DNA from: VXNE01 sp965203615
GTDB lineage: Bacteria > Pseudomonadota > Gammaproteobacteria > Pseudomonadales > Azotimanducaceae
NCBI GenBank assembly: GCA_965203615.1
Contig: OZ241900.1
Span: 1,240,001-1,304,000 of the forward strand
Length of the DNA: 64,000 bases
Direction of reading: 5' to 3'
Position numbers and translations under genes: made by a program. A model generated the notes under the pieces. It was not told the DNA's origin. It made no database searches and saw nothing but the letters and a program-made list of their open reading frames with translations. Of the stretch, positions 56,323-64,000 are shown in pieces; the stretch's first letter is position 1; every line of letters starts with the position of its first letter.

Positions 56323-57426
56323 ATGAAACGTATACTGATCTACCTTCTGTGCGCGGTGATTGTCGTTGCCGCAGCTTTTGTCTACCTGTTCTTTCGCCCC
56401 GATATCGCGACCCGGGTCTTTTTTGGATCAGCTCTCCCGCCGGTAGAAATAAATATCAGGCAGGTTCACGACGTGCCGGCGGCGGACGAGAAGACCGTGG
56501 CCATCGTGGCGGCCGCGAATCTCTTTCTGGACTCTCTGGACGACAATCAGCGACAGGCGGCGACATATCGGTTCACCGACAACGCGCAGCGCTCCAACTG
56601 GTCCAACTTCCCTGAGCACATGGTTCCGCGCGGCGGCGTAAAGCTCGGTGCGCTCTCTGAATCGCAGCGAGAAAGGCTCGACAGGCTCCTGGGCGAACTC
56701 CTGAGCGAATACGGTGTACAGAACATCACTTATCAATTGGCCGCGGAGGACACGTTGACCTCGGGAGACTGGTTCGGCGTCACGAAATACCGCAGTGAGG
56801 ACTTCTACGCCGCATTTCTCGGTGAGCCGTCTACTACGCAGCCGTGGATGTTCCAGTTCGGCGGCCACCATCTCGCGATAAACGCGACGGTATTCGGGCC
56901 GCACGTCTCCTTCTCGCCGATGCTGACCGGCGGCCAACCGCTGCGCTTCCACCTCGATGGCGACGACATCTTTATCACGCAGAGGGAAACCGAGGCGGCG
57001 CAAGCGTTCATGGATAGCCTTGCGGACGACCAGACAGAACAAGCCGTTCGTTCCGATAAGCCCATCGGCCTCTTGCTGGGGCCGGGAAAATACGGCGCAA
57101 CGGTTGCGCCGGAAGGCATCAAGGGAAGCGAACTTACGGCCATGCAAAGGACGCTGCTGCTGGATGTGATCGAGGCCCGTCTGGGTTTCATGAACCACGA
57201 CGACTATGCCGAGAAAATGCAGACCGCGGTGGCCGAAATCGAGGACACATACTTTGGATGGTGGGGGCCGCAGGGTGTCCTGGGCGCCGCGTATTTCCGC
57301 GTGACGAGCCCGTCCATGGTGATCGAATACGCGTGCCAGGACGACGACGGCGGCGTAGATCACGCGCACAGCATGTATCGCGAGCTTGACAACGACTACG
57401 GTTCCGCGTGGATCAGCGCCGACTGA
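56323..57426 (+). CDS. DUF3500-like exported protein
   Basis: A 367-residue protein from ATG 56323, where a signal anchor begins (MKRILIYLLCAVIVVAAAFV). Upstream in-frame sequence has no conserved features. Motifs fitting DUF3500 include SNFPEHMVPRGGVKLGALSE, WMFQFGGHHLAINATVFG, SPMLTGGQP, and near the end YFGWWGPQGVLGAAYFRV, SMVIEYACQDD. Function of the family is unknown. It is a single gene between a divergent acyltransferase gene and a convergent NTF2-like gene. Confidence 0.8.
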   Translation: MKRILIYLLCAVIVVAAAFVYLFFRPDIATRVFFGSALPPVEINIRQVHDVPAADEKTVAIVAAANLFLDSLDDNQRQAATYRFTDNAQRSNWSNFPEHMVPRGGVKLGALSESQRERLDRLLGELLSEYGVQNITYQLAAEDTLTSGDWFGVTKYRSEDFYAAFLGEPSTTQPWMFQFGGHHLAINATVFGPHVSFSPMLTGGQPLRFHLDGDDIFITQRETEAAQAFMDSLADDQTEQAVRSDKPIGLLLGPGKYGATVAPEGIKGSELTAMQRTLLLDVIEARLGFMNHDDYAEKMQTAVAEIEDTYFGWWGPQGVLGAAYFRVTSPSMVIEYACQDDDGGVDHAHSMYRELDNDYGSAWISAD

Positions 57427-57465
57427 ACCCCAGAAGGACGGACAGTACGCCTGTCCCGAGCCGCT

Positions 57466-57525
57466 AGCGCCATGAAATCCGTTGCCCTAACGGGCACCGT
57501 GTTTCACCCCCGCCCAAGCCCACCT
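57466..57525 (-). repeat. Dispersed hairpin element, inverted copy between convergent genes
   Basis: Reverse complement of the 53926-53988 element. The outer 29 and 16 bases are identical. The middle is different sequence but is again a dyad (TGCCC-gtta-GGGCA). Keeping the hairpin while changing its bases suggests the structure matters. It lies between two convergent stop codons. There is no T tract, so it is not a standard intrinsic terminator. Confidence 0.7.
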
Positions 57526-57575
57526 ATCATCCCGCGCCTCGATTGGCACTACGTGCCATTCTACGGCGCAGCCTG

Positions 57576-58568
57576 CTAGCCGAGAATCTGGCCGAGCACC
57601 GCGAGCTGGTCGAACACGGTCCACTCGGCGACGATCCGCCCCGCCGCGGTTCGCCAGTGGCTGACGCCGAGGACGAAAAGAGGTTTCCCCGTGGCGGCGG
57701 TCCCGGCAAAGGTGTCCGCGTGCGAACCGGCCAGTGTCCAGCGCGCGGCGATGTCCAGTCCGCCGCTGCCGAAGGGCTGGCAGGCGACGTGGTCGAGGGA
57801 GACCCGGGGATCGCCGAACGCGCGCCTTGCGCTCTCGTAATGTCCCGCGATGGCCTCACGGCCGGAGTAACGCTCGACCGGCGACCGATGCAGGACCGCG
57901 TACGGCGCGTAGCGGTCCCAGCGCGTCGGGATGTCGGCCGAAGCCCATTGCATGGCTAGGAACTCAGTAGCCAATCTCGTTTCGTCCGCAGCGTTCGTTC
58001 CTTGTGCGACCGTCAGCGGCTCGGCGTGTGCGACACGTTCCACTTCACGGGCCATCCAGTCGCGGTCCTCCGGGCCCACGTGCGCGGCCAGGCAACGCGC
58101 AGTCTCGAGGGGGTCGAAGCCCAGTTGCCGGACCAGCGCAAGGTTGTCGCGCATCAGCCACTCCCGGGTGACCACGCCGTTCTCGACCACGCAGTCCGCA
58201 ACGTTGGTGATGAAGACCTGCCGACCCGTCGCCTCGCCGAAGGCGCTCGGACCGAGGTTGGTCATGGGACTGGTGATCCGGTGCGAGGAATAGAATCCGC
58301 TCTCGCGACTTCCGGACCAGACGACGTTGTCGCCGAGCAGGAGCCGATCCGGGAACGCCTCCAGCATCTCCCGCGTGCCGTCCACCATGGCCTGGGCGCC
58401 GTAGATCACGCCCTCCATGCCGTACACCTCGACGTCGGGCGCGTAGTAGCGGTGGATGAGTTCCACGCCGCGCTGCTCCCAGATCTCGAAAGTGATGCCG
58501 AGAATGAAGTCGAGGATGTCGGACTCGGGGCCGTAGGCACCCGGGGGAGTGGCCGCGTCGCGCTTCAA
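57576..58568 (-). CDS. Double-domain NTF2/SnoaL-like protein, type A (copy 2)
   Basis: A 330-residue homologue of the protein at 44939-46087. Domain 1 is ~18-170 (FILGITFEIWEQRGVELIHR, ATGRQVFITNVADCVVENGV) and domain 2 ~195-325 (TEFLAMQWASADIPTRWDRY, GRIVAEWTVFDQLAVLGQIL). It lacks the ~40-residue N-terminal extension of copy 1. It is divergent from the HisD-family gene, and the shared regulatory motif lies between them. Confidence 0.85.
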   Translation of the reverse strand: MKRDAATPPGAYGPESDILDFILGITFEIWEQRGVELIHRYYAPDVEVYGMEGVIYGAQAMVDGTREMLEAFPDRLLLGDNVVWSGSRESGFYSSHRITSPMTNLGPSAFGEATGRQVFITNVADCVVENGVVTREWLMRDNLALVRQLGFDPLETARCLAAHVGPEDRDWMAREVERVAHAEPLTVAQGTNAADETRLATEFLAMQWASADIPTRWDRYAPYAVLHRSPVERYSGREAIAGHYESARRAFGDPRVSLDHVACQPFGSGGLDIAARWTLAGSHADTFAGTAATGKPLFVLGVSHWRTAAGRIVAEWTVFDQLAVLGQILG

Positions 58569-58612
58569 CAGAGACTCTCCTCAATCCGGCGAGGCCGGCT
58601 GTTGTGCGTCAT

Positions 58613-58629
58613 TTGCATTGGAAGTACAT
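58613..58629 (+). promoter_or_regulatory. Shared 17-base motif, site 3 (NTF2-like/HisD region)
   Basis: TTGCATTGGAAGTACAT. It matches the other two sites at 14 and 15 of 17 positions. It is 45 bases upstream of the NTF2-like start and 33 bases upstream of the HisD-family start, so one bound protein could control both directions. Confidence 0.6.
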
Positions 58630-58661
58630 TGTAAGTCAACCCGTCTGCTCCGGACCCGCAC

Positions 58662-59966
58662 GTGATCGAGATAGTCAAAACCGGCATCGATGCCGAGGCC
58701 GCCGCCGAGCGCGATGAAGGCGTCAGGACCGCCGTCGAGGGGATTCTCGCCGACATCGATGCGCGCGGCGATGACGCGGTGCGGGAGTTGTCGCTGAAGT
58801 TCGACGACTGGTCGCCGGGCGACTTCAGGCTCTCACAGGACGAGATCGAGGCCTCGGTCGAACGTTTGCCCGCCCAGGCGATCCACGACATCGAATTCGC
58901 CCAGGCCCAGATTCGGAGTTTCGCCGAAGTCCAGAAGGCCGCGCTCGACGACGTCGAAGTGGAGACGCTGCCCGGCGTCGTGCTCGGGCATCGCAACATC
59001 CCGGTCAACAGCGTCGGCTGCTACGTGCCGGGAGGCCGCTATCCGATGGTGGCATCCGCGCACATGAGCATCGTCACGGCCAAGGTGGCGGGCGTCGAAC
59101 GCATCATCGCCTGCGCACCGCCCTACCAGGGCGCGCCGAGCGACGCCATCGTCGCCGCCATGCACCTTGGCGGCGCCGATGAGATCTACTGCCTCGGCGG
59201 CGTGCAGGCGGTGGGCGCGATGGCACTTGGCTGCGAGAGCATCGAGCCGGTGGACATGCTGGTGGGGCCGGGCAACGCCTTCGTCGCCGAGGCCAAGCGG
59301 CAACTGTTCGGCCGCGTCGGGATCGACCTGCTCGCCGGGCCGACCGAGACGCTGATCATCGCCGACGACACCTGCGACGGCGAGATGGTGGCAACCGACC
59401 TCCTCGGCCAGGCCGAGCACGGTCCGACATCGCCCGCCGTGCTGCTGACCACGTCCCGGAAGCTGATCGAGGACACCCTGCGCGAGATCGATGCCCAGCT
59501 CAAGACGCTGGAGACCGCCGCGGTGGCGGGCCAGGCATGGCGGGACTACGGGCGCATCATCCTGTGCGACACCGAAGCCGAAATGGTCGAGGAAGCGGAC
59601 CGCATCGCCAGCGAGCACGTGCAGGTGATGACCCGCGATCCCGACTATTTCCTCGAGAACATGACCAACTACGGTTCTCTGTTCCTGGGGCCGGAGACCA
59701 ACGTGGCCTATGGCGACAAGGTCATCGGCACCAACCACACGCTGCCGACCAAGCTCGCCGCGCGGTACACCGGCGGCCTGTGGGTCGGCAAGTTCATCAA
59801 GACCGTTACCTGGCAGAAAGTATCGCCGCAGGCGACGGCCATGGTCGGCGAGTACTGCTCGCGGCTCTGCGCGCTCGAAGGCTTCGCCGGTCACAAGGCC
59901 CAGGCGGACCTGCGCGTGACGCGCTACAAGGGCGCCAACGAACCGGCCGGCATGGACCGCGAGTAA
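58662..59966 (+). CDS. hisD: Histidinol dehydrogenase family enzyme, probably catabolic
   Basis: A 434-residue NAD- and zinc-dependent dehydrogenase (GTG start). HisD-family blocks are clear: NSVGCYVPGGRYPMVASAHM, VDMLVGPGNAFVAEAKRQLF, DLLAGPTETLIIADD, LLGQAEHGPTSPAV (metal ligands Gln and His) and GTNHTLPTKLAARYTGGLWV. No other histidine biosynthesis genes are near, and the neighbours are symporters, NTF2-like proteins and a cupin. A two-step oxidation of a different primary alcohol, as in sulfopropanediol dehydrogenase HpsN, is therefore more likely than histidine synthesis. The substrate is inferred only from context. Confidence 0.88.
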   Translation: MIEIVKTGIDAEAAAERDEGVRTAVEGILADIDARGDDAVRELSLKFDDWSPGDFRLSQDEIEASVERLPAQAIHDIEFAQAQIRSFAEVQKAALDDVEVETLPGVVLGHRNIPVNSVGCYVPGGRYPMVASAHMSIVTAKVAGVERIIACAPPYQGAPSDAIVAAMHLGGADEIYCLGGVQAVGAMALGCESIEPVDMLVGPGNAFVAEAKRQLFGRVGIDLLAGPTETLIIADDTCDGEMVATDLLGQAEHGPTSPAVLLTTSRKLIEDTLREIDAQLKTLETAAVAGQAWRDYGRIILCDTEAEMVEEADRIASEHVQVMTRDPDYFLENMTNYGSLFLGPETNVAYGDKVIGTNHTLPTKLAARYTGGLWVGKFIKTVTWQKVSPQATAMVGEYCSRLCALEGFAGHKAQADLRVTRYKGANEPAGMDRE

Positions 59967-59980
59967 CGGTCCAGCGGTTC

Positions 59981-60994
59981 GTGAGCAGCGAAAGACACCT
60001 TCGCAACAAGCGCCAGGCCTACGCAACGCTGAGGGAACTGGCGGCGGCGCCGGCCCCGCGGATCGCATCGGTCCTGAAACGGGCCTACCACGAGGACGCG
60101 GACTGGTTCGGTTCGCATCCGCTCAACGAACGCCATGGCATCGCCGCGATCGAGGATGCCTGGCTCGGCATGCGCCGGGCGTTCCCGGACATGGAGCGTC
60201 GCGACAGCATCCTGGTCGGGGGCGCATACGAAGGCTCTGACATGGTGGCCACCATGGGCCACTACCAGGCGACCTTCGTCGAAGACTGGCTCGGCGTGCC
60301 CGCCACCCGCGGCGTCGTGCACCTGCGCTATTGCGAAGTCCACAGGTATGTCGACGGCAGGATCGCGCGCACTTACGCACTCATCGATCTACTGGACCTC
60401 ATGCGCCAGGCCGGCGTCTGGCCCCTGCCCCCTAGCCTCGGGGCCGAGGGTATGTGGCCCGGGCCTGCGACCGGCGATGGCCTACGGCTATCCGCCGGCG
60501 ATGACCGCGTTGGGGACGCGTCGCGCGAGACCGTGCTCGCCATGCACCAGGCGATGTTCGACTTCGACGGCGTCAACCTCAACAGCATGCCGCAGGCCGA
60601 GTACTGGGCCGAGCACTTCATGTGGTACGGCCCCGCGGGCATCGGCGCCTGCCGGGGCATGACCGGCTACCAGGCGCATCACCAGATTCCGTTCCTCACC
60701 GCATTCCCGGACCGCGGCGGTGCCGGCCACTACGTCTGCATCGGCGATGGCGAGTACGTCGTGACTGGCGGCTGGCCAAGCGTAGTCGCGACCCACACCG
60801 GCGGTGGTTGGCTCGGTCTCGCGGCGACGAACAAACCGGTCGGGATGCGGGTGATGGACTTCTATCGGACCCAGAACGGCAGGATCGCCGAGAACTGGGT
60901 CCCGATCGACATGATCGACCTGCTGCTGCAGATGGGTACCGACCTCTTGGCGCGGCTCGAACACCTGCGCGGCAATCCGCGTCACTCTCTGTAG
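59981..60994 (+). CDS. Double-domain NTF2/SnoaL-like protein, type B (copy 2)
   Basis: A 337-residue protein from GTG 59981, 14 bases after the HisD-family stop; the frame is open upstream but only as a shadow of that gene. It is homologous to 46084-47079 in both domains (HLRYCEVHRYVDGRIARTYA; FMWYGPAGIGACRGMTGYQA; GRIAENWVPIDMIDLLLQM). Together with the type A copy at 57576-58568 it recreates the A/B pair, here split around the dehydrogenase gene. Confidence 0.85.
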   Translation: MSSERHLRNKRQAYATLRELAAAPAPRIASVLKRAYHEDADWFGSHPLNERHGIAAIEDAWLGMRRAFPDMERRDSILVGGAYEGSDMVATMGHYQATFVEDWLGVPATRGVVHLRYCEVHRYVDGRIARTYALIDLLDLMRQAGVWPLPPSLGAEGMWPGPATGDGLRLSAGDDRVGDASRETVLAMHQAMFDFDGVNLNSMPQAEYWAEHFMWYGPAGIGACRGMTGYQAHHQIPFLTAFPDRGGAGHYVCIGDGEYVVTGGWPSVVATHTGGGWLGLAATNKPVGMRVMDFYRTQNGRIAENWVPIDMIDLLLQMGTDLLARLEHLRGNPRHSL

Positions 60995-61006
60995 TTCCGG
61001 CTGACC

Positions 61007-62041
61007 CTACGTAGCGGCGAGCCGTCCTCCTGCCGGGTTGTCGCCGCCGTCCACCACGTACAACTCGCACGTCTCCGCCGCGCCATTGCGGAACTGCCGC
61101 GGCAGATCCACGGGGATGGACATGACATCGCCGGGCCCAAGCTCGAATTCAACGCCGCCCACTGTCAGGGACAGCGAACCCCGGTGCGCGAACAGCACTT
61201 CCTCCTGGGGGCGCGCGTGGAGCGTCGTTTCGGATCCGGGTTGAAGGATCACCTTGCGAAGCTGGAAGCCGTGGGACCAGTCGAGCTTCCCGGCGCGCAT
61301 TCCATCCTCCCTGGCGGTACCGATCACCGGCATTTCTCCGATGTCGTCGGTGGTCAGCAGTGACCGGCCAGTCGGCTGAAACTCTGCTCCGCTGACCACG
61401 CAACGACGCAGTGCCGCAGTATCCATTCGCCTCAACCGGGCGACGTCCTCGACCGTGGTGGGCGGCATGACCGCAGCGTCCTCCGGCACGGTCTGGCCGC
61501 GTGCGAGATCGACGAGACTGCCGTCTTCCAGCAGCACGAGGCCGTTCTCTTTCGCCGCCTCGAACACGTATGGCGCCCAAGTGACCCGTCCGGGATCGTC
61601 TTCTCCCAGGACGGCGAACAGGAATCCGACATCATCGCCCACGTTCTCGAAGCCACGGAATACATGGATCGGGATAGAGACGACATCGCCGGGTGCCAGG
61701 ACGACCTTCGCGGTCTCGGCATTCTCGCCGAGATAGAACGCCCAGCGCCCGGAATGCACGACGAACACCTCCGCCGTCTCATGGCTGTGCTGCGAGTTGA
61801 CGCAGTTGGGCGGCTGGCGGGCGCCGCCGATGTTGAACCCGTGGGGAATGTCGACGTGGACGTGCTGGTCGGGGCTCTCGGAGACGCCCGGGCCGATGAT
61901 GGTGAAGTTCTCCTTGCCCTCGCTCCCGGGCGTGCGGGTGTCGACGAAGGCGGTCGTGCAGGGAACGAGATCCGCGTACCGGACGAGCCGCGCGTTTAGC
62001 TGGTCGCGCGTCCACGCGGAAGCGGTGGAAGTGTCTGACAT
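61007..62041 (-). CDS. Bicupin protein (gentisate dioxygenase-like fold)
   Basis: A 344-residue protein with two cupin domains. The first (~75-150) keeps metal-binding residues in NSQHSHETAEVFVVHSG. The second (~255-335) has TTLHARPQEEVLFAHRG and ends in GPGDVMSIPVDLPRQFRN; its metal site is partly changed. It could be a ring-cleaving dioxygenase, an isomerase or a decarboxylase; no substrate can be assigned. It converges with the type B NTF2-like gene and is divergent from symporter 2. Confidence 0.85.
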   Translation of the reverse strand: MSDTSTASAWTRDQLNARLVRYADLVPCTTAFVDTRTPGSEGKENFTIIGPGVSESPDQHVHVDIPHGFNIGGARQPPNCVNSQHSHETAEVFVVHSGRWAFYLGENAETAKVVLAPGDVVSIPIHVFRGFENVGDDVGFLFAVLGEDDPGRVTWAPYVFEAAKENGLVLLEDGSLVDLARGQTVPEDAAVMPPTTVEDVARLRRMDTAALRRCVVSGAEFQPTGRSLLTTDDIGEMPVIGTAREDGMRAGKLDWSHGFQLRKVILQPGSETTLHARPQEEVLFAHRGSLSLTVGGVEFELGPGDVMSIPVDLPRQFRNGAAETCELYVVDGGDNPAGGRLAAT

Positions 62042-62068
62042 GACATCTTGTCTTGATTGGACGCCGCA

Positions 62069-62085
62069 ACGTACTTCGAATGCAA
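62069..62085 (-). promoter_or_regulatory. Shared 17-base motif, site 2 (bicupin/symporter 2 region)
   Basis: Read on the minus strand this is TTGCATTCGAAGTACGT, one base different from site 1. It begins 28 bases upstream of the bicupin start and 91 bases upstream of the symporter start. The core TTCGAA is a palindrome. It is the third divergent promoter of the cluster to carry this motif. Confidence 0.6.
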
Positions 62086-62175
62086 GTTTGCGTCAAGAGA
62101 TGCTAGGTTAGACGCGAGGCCCTGTGGCGATGGGTAGCCAGAGAACGCGGCGGCCTGCGGATGAGGAGACTCCAG

Positions 62176-63783
62176 ATGGCCGAATTCGGCACGCTCAACT
62201 GGTCGATACTCGGCGTCTACATCGTCGGAAACCTGCTGCTCGGCTATTTTCTGAGCAAGCGGGTCACCCAGGCCGAGGACTTCTACCTCGGCCGGCGGAC
62301 GATGCCCTGGTGGGTGATCGGCATCTCCGTGGTGGCGACGTATGTGAGTGCCCTGTCGTTTCTCGGCGGACCCGCGTGGTCCTACTCCGAGAATCTCGCC
62401 GTCATCGCCATCCATCTCAACTATCCGATCGTGATTTTCATCGTCATCACGATCTTCCTGCCGTTCTTCTTCTCAAGCGGCGTCGCCTCGATCTACGAGT
62501 ACCAGGAGCGCCGCTTCGGACCCAGCGCCCGGTCCGTCATGTCGGGGGTGTTCCTGGTCTCGCAGGGGCTGACCTCGGCGGCGATCCTGTACGCCACGGC
62601 GCTGGTCATCGAGTTCATCACCGGCATCGACGTGGTGCACGCAATCCTCATCGTCACCGCCATCGCGCTTGTCTACACAATGATGGGCGGGATCGCCGCA
62701 GTGATCTGGACGGACGTGATCCAGGCCGCCGTGCTGTTCGTCGGCGCCGCGATCATCCTGGTGGCACTTGTCGGCGAACTGCCCTCGCCGCTGCTCGAAA
62801 TGCTGCGCGACCTCGAGGCCCAGGGGAAGACCACGGCCCTCGACTTCTCCTTCGACTTCACGAAAGAAGCCACAATCTGGTCCGGCATCATCGCGATGAC
62901 CCTGTTCCACACCACCGTCTACGGCGCCAACCAGATGATGGTGCAGCGGACGCTGACCGCGAAGAACATCGGCGACGCCAAGAAATCCTACCTGCTGATG
63001 GGCTTCGCGGCGTTCTTCATCTACTTCCTGTTCATGCTTCTCGGCACGCTGTTCTACGGCTACTACGAAGGCCGTGCGTTCGAGAACGGCAACACGATCA
63101 TCCTCGAGTTCGCCTCTGGACTTGCCCTGCCCGGTCTCATGGGCATCATCGCCGCGGCGGTCATCGCCGCGGCCATGTCGAGCCTCGACTCGTCGCTCAA
63201 CTCCATGGCCACCGTCTCCACCATCGACTTCTACCAGCGGTATTTCCGCCGCGACGCCGACAGTTGGCACTACCTGCGGGTGACACGCGGTTTCACCGTG
63301 CTGTGGGCCGCCGCGATCATCATCCCGGCGATCCTCTACGCCCAGAGCGAGGGGTCCATCCTGCAGACGCTGAGCCGCATCGGCTCCTATTTCGTCGGCG
63401 CGAAACTCAGCATGTACGGACTGGGGTTCTTCTCCAAGCACGCCACCGAGCGGGGCGTGCTGGTCGGCGTGGTGGTCGGTTTCATTGTCATCTGGGCCGT
63501 CGCCAGCCAGACCGACATCGCCTGGCCGTGGTACTGCCTGATCGGCGGCAGCGTCAACATCGTCGTCTCCATCGCCGCTAGCCTGCTCCTCGACGGCAAG
63601 CAGGCGGACTACTCGCCGTACACGGTGCGCGGCCAGATTCGCCAGTTCGAAGCCGAGGGGCGGCCGATGAAGGAAGGAAACTGGTACGTCGTGCCCGGCA
63701 AGATCGACCCCATCGCCTACGCCCTGCTCGGCTTCTTCGTCCTGACGATAGTGTTCCTGCTGGGGTGGGATATGCTGATCTGA
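62176..63783 (+). CDS. Sodium:solute symporter (SSS family), copy 2
   Basis: A 535-residue transporter. ATG 62176 follows AGGAG at a good distance and gives the same length and N-terminus as copy 1; ATG 62161 is possible. Features include YLGRRTMPWWVIGISVVATY, ANQMMVQRTLTAKNIGDAKK and AAVIAAAMSSLDSSLNSMATV. It is highly similar to the symporter at 48020-49627 throughout, so the two may carry related compounds. It is divergent from the bicupin gene. Confidence 0.92.
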   Translation: MAEFGTLNWSILGVYIVGNLLLGYFLSKRVTQAEDFYLGRRTMPWWVIGISVVATYVSALSFLGGPAWSYSENLAVIAIHLNYPIVIFIVITIFLPFFFSSGVASIYEYQERRFGPSARSVMSGVFLVSQGLTSAAILYATALVIEFITGIDVVHAILIVTAIALVYTMMGGIAAVIWTDVIQAAVLFVGAAIILVALVGELPSPLLEMLRDLEAQGKTTALDFSFDFTKEATIWSGIIAMTLFHTTVYGANQMMVQRTLTAKNIGDAKKSYLLMGFAAFFIYFLFMLLGTLFYGYYEGRAFENGNTIILEFASGLALPGLMGIIAAAVIAAAMSSLDSSLNSMATVSTIDFYQRYFRRDADSWHYLRVTRGFTVLWAAAIIIPAILYAQSEGSILQTLSRIGSYFVGAKLSMYGLGFFSKHATERGVLVGVVVGFIVIWAVASQTDIAWPWYCLIGGSVNIVVSIAASLLLDGKQADYSPYTVRGQIRQFEAEGRPMKEGNWYVVPGKIDPIAYALLGFFVLTIVFLLGWDMLI

Positions 63784-63788
63784 GTCCG

Positions 63789-64000
63789 CTAAGCAGCGTC
63801 TCCAAGCGCTTCGATCAGCGGCCCGAGGTGCTTCTCGTAGCGCTTCCATGCCGCCACGGACTCGGTGTAGATCGGTCGCCGGACCTGGCTCGCGCTTGGG
63901 GTCTTGACCAGCCGCTCGGTCTCGTGGAACGCCAGCACTTCCGGCTCGAAAGGCAGGTCGAGGAAGTCGAGCATGCGCCGGCTCTGCCCCTCGACGTCCG
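63789..64000 (-). CDS. Sulfotransferase family protein (N-terminus outside window)
   Basis: Only the last ~70 residues are present. The sequence SRRMLDFLDLPFEPEVLAFH then TPSASQVRRPIYTESVAAW and YEKHLGPLIEALGD is the standard C-terminal end of PAPS-dependent sulfotransferases, including the PAPS-binding arginine region. It converges with symporter 2, separated by 5 bases. Whether it belongs to the catabolic cluster cannot be judged. Confidence 0.8.
   Translation of the reverse strand, partial: DVEGQSRRMLDFLDLPFEPEVLAFHETERLVKTPSASQVRRPIYTESVAAWKRYEKHLGPLIEALGDAA

Noticed and set aside
57466..57525. Integron attC site or intrinsic terminator for the hairpin element
   Set aside because: The core sites expected of attC do not fit, no integron cassettes or integrase are present, and no T tract follows the hairpin.
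59537..59980. N-terminal extension of the type B NTF2-like protein
   Set aside because: It lies inside the HisD-family gene in another frame. The GTG at 59981 gives the same start as the homologue at 46084.
62124..63581. Open frame of about 485 codons overlapping symporter 2
   Set aside because: It is the shifted frame of a clear 13-helix transporter and its product is a low-complexity Arg/His/Pro sequence.

Overview
The window looks like a piece of a GC-rich Gram-negative chromosome, most likely a proteobacterium. It carries Yej-type peptide importer genes, an outer-membrane TolC-like lipoprotein, a MacA-like adaptor and sodium-solute symporters, and many genes start with GTG or TTG behind purine-rich ribosome binding sites. 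A marine or host-associated lineage is only an inference from the gene content (DUF3604, NTF2-like catabolic genes, a sulfotransferase). No rRNA, tRNA, CRISPR array or transposase was seen.

Layout: 1-3.6 kb is a truncated yejA-yejB-yejE importer operon with no ATPase gene after it. 3.7-5.5 kb is a secreted DUF3604 protein. About 5.9-25.2 kb is a defence and toxin-antitoxin island, visibly less GC-rich over much of its length. It holds a 1335-residue SMC-like ATPase whose C-terminus reads as two LexA/S24-like domains, a complete type I restriction-modification operon (hsdM-hsdS-hsdR) ending in a YgjP-type metallopeptidase, an IetAS subtilase/AAA pair, an XRE-ImmA regulator with a frameshifted PIN gene, and a decaying group of a PD-(D/E)XK nuclease, a frameshifted ribbon-helix-helix antitoxin and an Xre-type antitoxin. 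25.4-28.5 kb has a lipoprotein hydrolase and an AbrB/VapC pair.

29.2-44.8 kb is the most unusual locus. A BlaI-type repressor overlaps an M56 (BlaR1-like) membrane protease whose sensor half resembles the periplasmic core domain of MacB transporters. Five full-length MacB-family ATPase/permeases follow, with one MacA-like adaptor and one TolC-like lipoprotein in the middle and one antisense secreted cysteine-rich protein. This reads as a self-sensing efflux or envelope-stress system in which the receptor was built from a transporter domain.

44.9-63.8 kb looks like a catabolic cluster. It has two sets of paired NTF2/SnoaL-like double-domain proteins, a HisD-family dehydrogenase, a bicupin, a MetE-like zinc methyltransferase, two paralogous 535-residue SSS symporters and a LacI-type regulator. 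A 17-bp motif recurs in three of its divergent promoter regions, which suggests one regulon. It is interrupted by three tandem copies of a two-helix membrane protein gene with EGR repeats, a dispersed hairpin element, an acyltransferase and a DUF3500-like protein. The window ends inside a sulfotransferase gene.
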